DNA of 56,106 nucleotides from PALSA-1006 sp036171275 (GTDB lineage Bacteria; Pseudomonadota; Gammaproteobacteria; Burkholderiales; Gallionellaceae): positions 1 through 56,106 of the forward strand of contig JAVHQT010000017.1 of the NCBI GenBank assembly GCA_036171275.1, given 5' to 3'. Shown here piece after piece: positions 50,425-56,106 of this stretch. Position 1 is the first letter of the stretch; every line of letters begins with the position of its first letter. The notes under the pieces were generated by a model. It did not search any database and was not told where the DNA came from. It was given only the letters and a program-made list of their open reading frames with translations. The translations under genes and the position numbers were made by a program.

Positions 50425-51739
50425 ATTAGCATTAGTTTGTAAATACTTGATTATATTAGGTATTTTTGCAAATCCACTGTCCGCTTTTGCCACGCCAAAA
50501 ATTCAGCATTGGCAAGCGCCTAGCGGCGCGCAAGTTTATTTTGTTGAAGATCATGATGTGCCGATGTTAGATGTGGCTGTGAATTTTCCGGCCGGTAGCG
50601 CCTTTGACGAACCCAATAAACTCGGCGTTGCTTTGCTGACCAATGGTTTATTGGATGCAGGCGTCACGGGGTTAACCGAAGATGAGCTGGGTCGGCAGCT
50701 GGCGGATATTGGCGCGCAACGTAGCAATCAAATTGATGCAGACCGCTCCAGCCTCAGTATCCGAACCTTAAGCAACCCCGCTCAACGCAACCTTGCACTG
50801 TCAATTTTTACTAAAGTACTGCAACAACCGCTGTTTCCTGAAGCGATTATTGCACGCGAAAAGGCGCGCTTAATTGCCGGTTTAAAAGAAGCCGAAACCA
50901 AGCCTGAAGCGCTGGCAAATAAGGCTTTTGGCAAAGCGGTTTATGGCAATCATCCTTATGGTTGGACGATGGAAGTAGCACCTATCGAAAAAATTCAGCG
51001 CAGTGACATTGAAAGTTTTTATTTACGGCATTACGCCGCCAATAACACGGTCATTGCACTGATGGGCGACATAACGCGTGCCGAAGCCGAAACGCTTGCT
51101 CAACAACTGACCGTCAATCTGCCTGCAGGCGGCTCAACCGCACACATTCCCGCCGTACCGCTCCTCAAAACGGGCTCGGAATTGCGCTTGGATCACCCCG
51201 CCACGCAAAGCCATCTATTAATGGGCGCACCCGGCATCAGCCGCACCGATCCTGATTACTTCCCGCTGTATGTTGGCAATTACATTTTGGGTGGTGGCGG
51301 TTTTGTCTCGCGCTTGATGACCGAAATCCGCGAAAAGCGTGGTTTAGCCTACAGCGTTTACAGTTATTTCATGCCAATGCAACAAGCGGGTGCCTTCCAA
51401 ATTGGCTTGCAAACCAAAAAGGAACAAGCCAATGAGGCCTTAAGTTTAGCCCGTAGCACCTTAAAAAACTTCGTACAGCAAGGCGTAACCGAACAGGAAT
51501 TGCAAGCCGCTAAAAATAATTTAATTGGCGGTTTTCCGCTGCGAATTGACAGCAATCGTAAAATTCTTGATTACCTCAGCGTGATCGGCTTTTATCAGCT
51601 GCCCTTAACTTATTTGGATGAATTCACGCTCCGCGTCAATCAAGTGACGCGCGCGCAAATCAACGATGCTGTTAAACGTCGCTTGCACCCAGAAGCCATG
51701 GCAACTGTGCTAGTCGCTGCGCCACCCCGTGCGCAATAA
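50414..51739 (+). CDS. M16 peptidase-like protein, inactive partner subunit
   Basis: The 441-aa exported homologue has a signal peptide (MRTKLALVCKYLIILGIFAN). The HxxEH motif is replaced by LLTNGLLDAG, so it cannot bind zinc in the usual way. The glycine-rich substrate loop and the Arg/Tyr pair of the M16 C-terminal half are retained (GGGGFVSRLMTEIREKRGLA), the normal division of labour in two-subunit M16 enzymes. Its signal peptide includes a copy of the dispersed AT-rich element. Confidence 0.9.
   Translation: MRTKLALVCKYLIILGIFANPLSAFATPKIQHWQAPSGAQVYFVEDHDVPMLDVAVNFPAGSAFDEPNKLGVALLTNGLLDAGVTGLTEDELGRQLADIGAQRSNQIDADRSSLSIRTLSNPAQRNLALSIFTKVLQQPLFPEAIIAREKARLIAGLKEAETKPEALANKAFGKAVYGNHPYGWTMEVAPIEKIQRSDIESFYLRHYAANNTVIALMGDITRAEAETLAQQLTVNLPAGGSTAHIPAVPLLKTGSELRLDHPATQSHLLMGAPGISRTDPDYFPLYVGNYILGGGGFVSRLMTEIREKRGLAYSVYSYFMPMQQAGAFQIGLQTKKEQANEALSLARSTLKNFVQQGVTEQELQAAKNNLIGGFPLRIDSNRKILDYLSVIGFYQLPLTYLDEFTLRVNQVTRAQINDAVKRRLHPEAMATVLVAAPPRAQ
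50440..50455 (+). repeat. Dispersed element copy in a signal peptide (TAAATACTTGATTATA)
   Basis: It encodes KYLII of the second M16 protein's signal peptide. TTAGGTATTTTTGC follows. Confidence 0.65.
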
Positions 51740-51754
51740 GTAACCACCCATTGC

Positions 51755-52303
51755 ATGGCTAACATTAACCACGTTCGGATAATTGGCGGCTCACACCGCC
51801 GGCGTCTTATCGACTTTCCGGATTCAGAAGGTCTGCGCCCAACCCCGGATCGCGTGCGCGAAACCTTGTTTAATTGGCTAGGGCAAACGCTCAATGGTCA
51901 ACGCTGTTTAGACCTCTTTGCTGGTAGTGGTGCGTTAGGTTTTGAGGCAGCCTCGCGCGGCGCAAGCGAAGTATTGATGATTGAACGCGAACGGAAAGTT
52001 TATCGAAACTTAGAAAATAACCTACAAAAATTAGGTTTTGCAAATACCGCCCTTCGTTGCACGGATGGGCTAGAATTCGCCGCAGCAGCAGACGGCGTAT
52101 TCGATGTTATTTTTCTCGACCCGCCGTTTCAAAGCGATTATTTACCGAAACTACTGCCTTTACTAACGGATAAATTAACCCAAGACGGCGTAATTTACCT
52201 TGAGAGCGCTAAGCCATTTTCACCTGAGCCACCCTGGCAAGTGCTCAAGCAAGCGCGCGCAGGCGCAGTTTATTATCACTTACTTCAGGCACACAATTTA
52301 TAA
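51755..52303 (+). CDS. rsmD: 16S rRNA (guanine966-N2)-methyltransferase
   Basis: RsmD methylates G966 of 16S rRNA. The 182-aa SAM enzyme has IRIIGGSHRRR-like starting residues (VRIIGGSHRRRLIDFPD), the SAM loop CLDLFAGSGALGFEAASRGA, and the catalytic DPPF in DVIFLDPPFQSDY. The order M16-M16-rsmD-coaD-ferredoxin is conserved. Its stop overlaps the coaD start by one base (TAATG). Confidence 0.94.
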   Translation: MANINHVRIIGGSHRRRLIDFPDSEGLRPTPDRVRETLFNWLGQTLNGQRCLDLFAGSGALGFEAASRGASEVLMIERERKVYRNLENNLQKLGFANTALRCTDGLEFAAAADGVFDVIFLDPPFQSDYLPKLLPLLTDKLTQDGVIYLESAKPFSPEPPWQVLKQARAGAVYYHLLQAHNL

Positions 52304-52779
52304 TGATTCGAGTCGTTTATCCCGGCACATTTGACCCAATTACCAAGGGGCACGAAGACGTCGTTCGCCGCGCAGCCGGTCTATTTGGCGAAGTCATTGT
52401 CGCCGTAGCCCAAAGCCGTGGCGGCACCCTTTTCGCTATCGAAGAACGCGTCGCCATGGCGCGCGAAGTTTTTGCCCATTTCAGCAATGTACAGGTTGAA
52501 GGTTTTAATGATTTACTGATGCGTTATGTGCGCTCCAAAGAAGCGCGCGTTGTGTTACGTGGCTTACGCGCCGTCTCTGATTTTGAATATGAGTTTCAAA
52601 TGGCGGGCATGAATCGCAGCCTGCATCCCGATGTGGAAACCGTTTTTTTAACCCCCGCTGAAAAATATACGTTTATCTCCGCCAGCATGGTGCGCGAAAT
52701 TTCACGTTTCGGCGGCGATGTCAGCCAGTTTGTTTCACCCTCAGTTGCTGTAAAATTGGAAGAGAAAAAATTAACTTAA
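52303..52779 (+). CDS. coaD: Phosphopantetheine adenylyltransferase
   Basis: CoaD makes dephospho-CoA from phosphopantetheine and ATP. The 158-aa nucleotidyltransferase has YPGTFDPITKGHEDVVRRA with the T/H-x-G-H site, VLRGLRAVSDFEYEFQMAGMN, and the late ISASMVREISRFGGDVSQFV motif. Normal length. It is translationally coupled to rsmD and followed 12 bp later by ferredoxin. Confidence 0.97.
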   Translation: MIRVVYPGTFDPITKGHEDVVRRAAGLFGEVIVAVAQSRGGTLFAIEERVAMAREVFAHFSNVQVEGFNDLLMRYVRSKEARVVLRGLRAVSDFEYEFQMAGMNRSLHPDVETVFLTPAEKYTFISASMVREISRFGGDVSQFVSPSVAVKLEEKKLT

Positions 52780-52791
52780 GGAGGAGTAAAA

Positions 52792-53046
52792 ATGGCACTA
52801 ATGATTACCGATGAATGTATTAACTGCGATGTCTGCGAACCAGAATGCCCTAACGACGCAATCTCACAAGGCGACACCATCTATATTATCGACCCAAAAA
52901 AATGCACCGAATGCGTTGGGCACTACGACACACCACAATGCGTTGAAGTATGTCCGGTTGACTGCATTCCACTTAACCCTGACGTGACGGAAACTAAAGA
53001 TCAACTGCAAGCCAAGTATGAAAAACTCATGGCAGCAAAGGGTTAA
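52792..53046 (+). CDS. 2[4Fe-4S] ferredoxin (YfhL type)
   Basis: The 84-aa ferredoxin has two cluster motifs: CINCDVCEPECPNDAI, and CTECVGHYDTPQCVEVCPVDC with the 8-residue insert between Cys residues and the C-terminal extension of the YfhL/Allochromatium type. These have very low redox potential. AAGGAGGAG sits ahead of ATG 52792, one of the strongest ribosome sites in the window, fitting high expression. It follows coaD as in many proteobacteria. Confidence 0.93.
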   Translation: MALMITDECINCDVCEPECPNDAISQGDTIYIIDPKKCTECVGHYDTPQCVEVCPVDCIPLNPDVTETKDQLQAKYEKLMAAKG

Positions 53047-53049
53047 AAA

Positions 53050-53129
53050 AGCACTGATTTATGCCATTCGTCATCAACGCTTCGACTAGCTCAAGCGCGT
53101 TTCGTCGAACCATAATGGAATGAATGCCA
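53050..53129. repeat. Degraded palindromic repeat
   Basis: GCACTGATTTATGCCATTCG at the left faces TAATGGAATGAATGCC at the right, with CTTCGACTAGCTCAAG in the middle. It is the same family as the pieces at 17257, 41028 and 43481. Confidence 0.55.
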
Positions 53130-53133
53130 TTGC

Positions 53134-53161
53134 GTGTTCCCACGCTCATCCGTGGGAACAC
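53134..53161. repeat. Perfect 11-bp hairpin GTGTTCCCACG / CGTGGGAACAC
   Basis: The arms at 53134-53144 and 53151-53161 enclose a 6-nt loop. GTTCCCACG palindromes of this kind are common intergenic repeats in proteobacteria. It could also terminate the ferredoxin transcript, although there is no T run. Confidence 0.7.
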
Positions 53162-53656
53162 CCACCTAGGCAGTTGCCACACTCAACAGCCAACTAGCGC
53201 GTCAGACTGCATCTGCCTCCCCCTTCAAAATAAAAAAGAATCAAGGCAGTATGATTAACTCAACCGTTCGCCCTGAGCCCGTCGCAATGCAATTCTAAGT
53301 ACCTGATTATAAACGTATTTATTTTTGTTCGCCAACCTGCGCAGTTGGGAATTTAACCTTTTACCGCCGCGACCAATCGCTTGCGAATGCTCCGCGAACT
53401 AAAGGACTTTTGTTTCACGGTAGCACTAGGATCACGCGTGATTACAATTTATTCAAAGCGGCAGGATTTATCAACATTCAACTGGTGTGGCATTGCGACG
53501 CAAAAGCAACAGGCTCGAACTTAACTATTCAACTAACCTTTTTGCGCCCCTTCGAGTGGATCCGCGCTTTTGCAGGGTCGGAATGATGGCATTTGAATCC
53601 TTAGAGACGACCGTTAAACCAAAGGACAAGCGGAATAAATTTCTTCGCTTATTGCC
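53162..53656. other. Repeat-rich intergenic stretch
   Basis: No intact gene. It holds a palindromic-repeat half (53251-53286, CAACCGTTCGCCCTGAGCCC) and a dispersed element copy (53296-53311). From about 53370 to 53585 a plus frame stays open for about 70 codons (DQSLANAPRTKGLLFHGSTR) but has no start or recognised family. It may be gene debris. Confidence 0.5.
53296..53311 (+). repeat. Dispersed element copy (TAAGTACCTGATTATA)
   Basis: Intergenic, with the tail AACGTATTTATTTTTG. It lies next to a palindromic-repeat half. Confidence 0.65.
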
Positions 53657-53707
53657 TTGAATGCAAACATCTGGTGCAATGCGCGCCCCCATTTAAATCC
53701 CACTGTT

Positions 53708-54445
53708 ATGCTGAATAATATCCGCGTTGTTTTAAGCCACACCAGTCATCCTGGCAACATTGGGGCGGCGGCGCGCGCCATGAAAACAATGGGTTTAACC
53801 CAGCTGTATCTGATCAATCCGCGTTTTTTCCCCGATGCGCAAGCCACGGCGATGGCAGCGGGCGCGGATGATGTGTTAGCGAATGCGCAGGTTTGCACTT
53901 CGTTAGACGAGGCGTTGCGCGGCGTGGTTTTTGTGGCGGGAATGTCGGCGCGGGTGCGCGATATTTCACACGAAGTATTGCCGCCGCGTGAGGCGATGCT
54001 GCTGCTGTTGCAACATGCGCAGCAGCCAGTCGCATTACTATTCGGCACAGAAATGTCCGGCTTAAGCAACGACGAATTGGCACGGTGTCAGCTGATGGTA
54101 CGCATTCCGGTTAACCCAGACTTTTCTTCCTTAAACTTAGCGGCAGCGGTGCAATTGTTGAGCTATGAATGTCGCTTAGCGGCGGGGTTGACGGATTGCG
54201 GCGCACCGACAGTCAACCCTGCGCCCGCTGAACATTTAGAAGGCTATTTTCAGCAATTGGAACAAACGCTGACAGCAATCGAATTTATCAACGGCAATCA
54301 CCCGACCAAATTGATGCTGAAACTGCGCCGTTTGTACGCGCGCGCAAGATTAGAGCCAGAAGAAATCAACATCCTGCGTGGCATTTTGTCGTTGACCACG
54401 CATTATCATGGAAAAGTTAAAAGTTCAATAAAATCAGATAGTTAA
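53708..54445 (+). CDS. trmJ: tRNA (cytidine/uridine-2'-O-)-methyltransferase TrmJ
   Basis: TrmJ methylates the ribose of tRNA position 32. The 245-aa SPOUT enzyme starts IRVVLSHTSHPGNIGAAARA and has the knot motifs ALLFGTEMSGLSNDELARCQ and IPVNPDFSSLNLAAAVQLL, with a helical C-terminal extension. ATG 53708 matches the family start; an earlier frame from 53657 adds no homologous residues. In many bacteria trmJ sits by iscR or suhB, neither of which is here. Confidence 0.93.
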   Translation: MLNNIRVVLSHTSHPGNIGAAARAMKTMGLTQLYLINPRFFPDAQATAMAAGADDVLANAQVCTSLDEALRGVVFVAGMSARVRDISHEVLPPREAMLLLLQHAQQPVALLFGTEMSGLSNDELARCQLMVRIPVNPDFSSLNLAAAVQLLSYECRLAAGLTDCGAPTVNPAPAEHLEGYFQQLEQTLTAIEFINGNHPTKLMLKLRRLYARARLEPEEINILRGILSLTTHYHGKVKSSIKSDS

Positions 54446-54457
54446 GCAAGGTAAAAA

Positions 54458-56106
54458 ATGAAATATACCGCCATTCGCGAAGAAGAATTAAAAAATAAAG
54501 TCGCACACGACTATTTCCAAGCTTATGACTGCACAAAAATCATCGGCAATGTCGATTTTTGCGTGTGCAGACAGCAAAGCCAGCGCGAACTATTTGATGA
54601 ACAAGAATCTCTGCTTTGGGCAGAAGCCAAAAAAGGCGGTTCCGACATTTACAATTCCATCGTGCAATTGATTCTCACCATTGGCAAAGCGCGCACCTTT
54701 GACAAATTCTTGCCGCCACCGCTGCTGGGCGCGTTTGATGGCGAAAAAATCGCCTTTATTCCCTACGCCGAAATTACCGATATCTTTTACCAAAATGACT
54801 TTAACTGGAACGTCACTCCATCCGATTACAGTACGAAAGAATTTAAGCAAATTCACGCCAAAGTCAAAGCCACAATAGACCGCGAAGCGCTGCTGTTTGA
54901 TTATGAAAAAGACGATACAGAGCTGCAAAAATTTATCAAACAAAACTTTGTCGTGGGTAAATTAGGCCTAAGCAAAACCAAAATTGATAAAAATAACTTC
55001 ATGGTTATTTACAACAAATGGCTACAAGCGGTTAAACCCAGCATTGCCGTGAATTGGGACATTGCCAAAAAAAGCGGCATTATTGATGGTGACTTTTACC
55101 TTGCCGATTTACTCAGCCAAGAAAACCACACCTTAAAAGAAAAACTCTTTGTTTTACTCAACCATGACCACTACGAATTAAGCCGAAAAATTGATGAGGC
55201 TGGTATGTTCAGCCATAGCACGGCCTCTTTTAGCGACACACAAACCGCCCACACACAATTTTGGAATCGCTACGACAGACCGCCCAAATCCGAGTATTGG
55301 GATTACATTGTTGAACGCCGCGATTTACTCGTGCCGCAAGATGTGCGCGAACGCAAAGGCAGCTTCTTTACCCCGCAAATTTGGGTTGAACTGTCGCAAA
55401 AATATCTCACTGATGTTTTAGGTGAAAACTGGCAAGACGAATACACCGTGTGGGATTGTGCCGCTGGCACGGGCAACTTATTGACGGGGCTCACCAACAA
55501 ATACAACATTTGGGCTTCCACCTTAGACACCCAAGATGTCGATGTGATGCACGAGCGGATTGACAGCATGAACCGCCATTCCGTGAGCGGAAATGGTGCT
55601 AACTTGTTAAAAGACCACGTGTTTCAGTTTGATTTTTTGAATGACGAATTGAGCAAGCTGCCGCACGGTTTACAAACCATTATCAACGACCCTGAGCAAC
55701 GCAAAAAACTGGTGATTTATATCAATCCGCCGTATGCGGAGGCGACCACCGCTAAAACAGTCACCGGCACGGGTGAAAACAAAGCCGGCGTAGCGACCAA
55801 TAATAAAGTCAGCCATTCAAAAATTGGTAACGCTTCTAATGAAATTTTTGCACTGTTTATGGCGAAAATTTACGAAAAAATGCCGGATGCGATTTTGGGT
55901 CAATTCTCTACACTAAAATTTATTCAAGGCACAAATTTTGGCAAATTCAAAGATTATTTTTTAGCCCGCTATCTGGCTGGATTTGTTGTGCCAGCCGACA
56001 CATTTGACAATGTAAAAGGGAGCTTTCCGATCGGTTTCACCCTATGGAACTTGGGTGAAAAAGAAAAAATTGAAACCGCCATGAAAGCTCTTGAAGAAAC
56101 TCTCAA
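54458..56106 (+). CDS. Type IIG-like restriction endonuclease/adenine methyltransferase (5' part)
   Basis: The frame is open for 549 codons and runs off the window. The N-terminal region has a PD-(D/E)xK nuclease pattern: D33 in GNVDFCV and E56-x-K58 in LLWAEAKKGG. The methyltransferase part has the SAM motif DCAAGTGNL (A336-N340) and the catalytic NPPY at 423-426 (VIYINPPYAEA), typical of N6-adenine enzymes. It would both cut and methylate DNA in one chain. The ATG has AAGG upstream. It follows trmJ by 12 bp. A specificity domain, if present, lies beyond the window. Confidence 0.85.
   Translation, partial: MKYTAIREEELKNKVAHDYFQAYDCTKIIGNVDFCVCRQQSQRELFDEQESLLWAEAKKGGSDIYNSIVQLILTIGKARTFDKFLPPPLLGAFDGEKIAFIPYAEITDIFYQNDFNWNVTPSDYSTKEFKQIHAKVKATIDREALLFDYEKDDTELQKFIKQNFVVGKLGLSKTKIDKNNFMVIYNKWLQAVKPSIAVNWDIAKKSGIIDGDFYLADLLSQENHTLKEKLFVLLNHDHYELSRKIDEAGMFSHSTASFSDTQTAHTQFWNRYDRPPKSEYWDYIVERRDLLVPQDVRERKGSFFTPQIWVELSQKYLTDVLGENWQDEYTVWDCAAGTGNLLTGLTNKYNIWASTLDTQDVDVMHERIDSMNRHSVSGNGANLLKDHVFQFDFLNDELSKLPHGLQTIINDPEQRKKLVIYINPPYAEATTAKTVTGTGENKAGVATNNKVSHSKIGNASNEIFALFMAKIYEKMPDAILGQFSTLKFIQGTNFGKFKDYFLARYLAGFVVPADTFDNVKGSFPIGFTLWNLGEKEKIETAMKALEETL

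Noticed and set aside
53431..53442. Perfect 12-bp palindrome ATCACGCGTGAT
   Set aside because: Short and single; such palindromes occur by chance in a window of this size and no regulator fits.
53370..53585. Open frame of about 70 codons between ferredoxin and trmJ
   Set aside because: No start codon, ribosome site or recognised family; surrounded by repeats. Kept only as possible debris.
1..56106. CRISPR arrays and tRNA or rRNA genes
   Set aside because: No regularly spaced direct repeats and no cloverleaf or rRNA signatures were found on reading both strands. A covariance-model scan would be needed to exclude a missed tRNA.

Overview
The window is about 56 kb of a Gram-negative proteobacterial chromosome. 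It carries genes for LPS transport, lipid A and heptose (lptD, lpxH, hldD), outer-membrane protein folding (surA), 6S RNA downstream of zapA, ftsY/ftsE/ftsX, and the order ftsY / M16-M16-rsmD-coaD-ferredoxin. The gene orders gpmI-envC-ctpA-moeB, thiD-thiE-hemL-engB and lptD-surA-pdxA, with a divergent amgK-like kinase, fit a betaproteobacterium best (possibly Nitrosomonadales-like). A gammaproteobacterium is not excluded. This placement is inferred from gene content alone.

Layout. 1-950: mobile-element debris, with an ORF joining the start of an IS91-type transposase to the end of a tyrosine recombinase, then a near-perfect palindrome. 947-7904 (+): a 2OG-Fe dioxygenase, a wbpV/wbpL/wbpM-like O-antigen initiation set, two family-2 glycosyltransferases and apaH. 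8037-12542 (-): pdxA, surA, lptD, with a divergent amgK-like kinase. 13777-14680 (+): a small coiled-coil gene, zapA, 6S RNA and a strong terminator. 14712-24500: a DUF58 gene, argA, lysA, cyaY, and the gpmI-envC-ctpA-hypothetical-moeB run. 24640-28684 (+): an ArsR-type regulator, a TPR protein and an L,D-transpeptidase sharing a C-terminal domain, a cyclophilin with two possible starts, and lpxH. 28681-34984 (-): hemB, then engB-hemL-thiE-thiD and ubiD, with a predicted small RNA on the opposite strand beside hemB. 34985-35832: no intact gene, but the relic of a SulP transporter. 35833-40026 (+): a Ser/Thr kinase fused to a cyclic-nucleotide-binding domain, then a compact DUF6502/DUF5666/outer-membrane-protein set. 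40269-44397: an OsmC-like protein, a DUF2892 protein, a lone sucB, hldD, a ComEA-like protein and an unknown helical protein. 44421-48861 (-): ftsY, a diguanylate cyclase, ftsE and ftsX. 49060-54445 (+): an M16 peptidase pair, rsmD, coaD, ferredoxin and trmJ. 54458-end (+): a type IIG-like restriction-methyltransferase cut by the window edge.

The most notable patterns are these. (1) A dispersed AT-rich element of about 30 bp, core TAAGTnnTTGATTATA, occurs about 13 times or more, between genes and in the signal-peptide codons of four exported proteins. (2) A predicted small RNA of about 117 nt opposite hemB has a promoter, three hairpins, an anti-Shine-Dalgarno-like TTTCTCCTCCCT loop and a terminator. 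(3) A c-di-GMP synthase gene lies inside the ftsY-ftsE-ftsX cell-division set. (4) A kinase/cNMP-sensor fusion stands next to an uncharacterised surface-protein operon.
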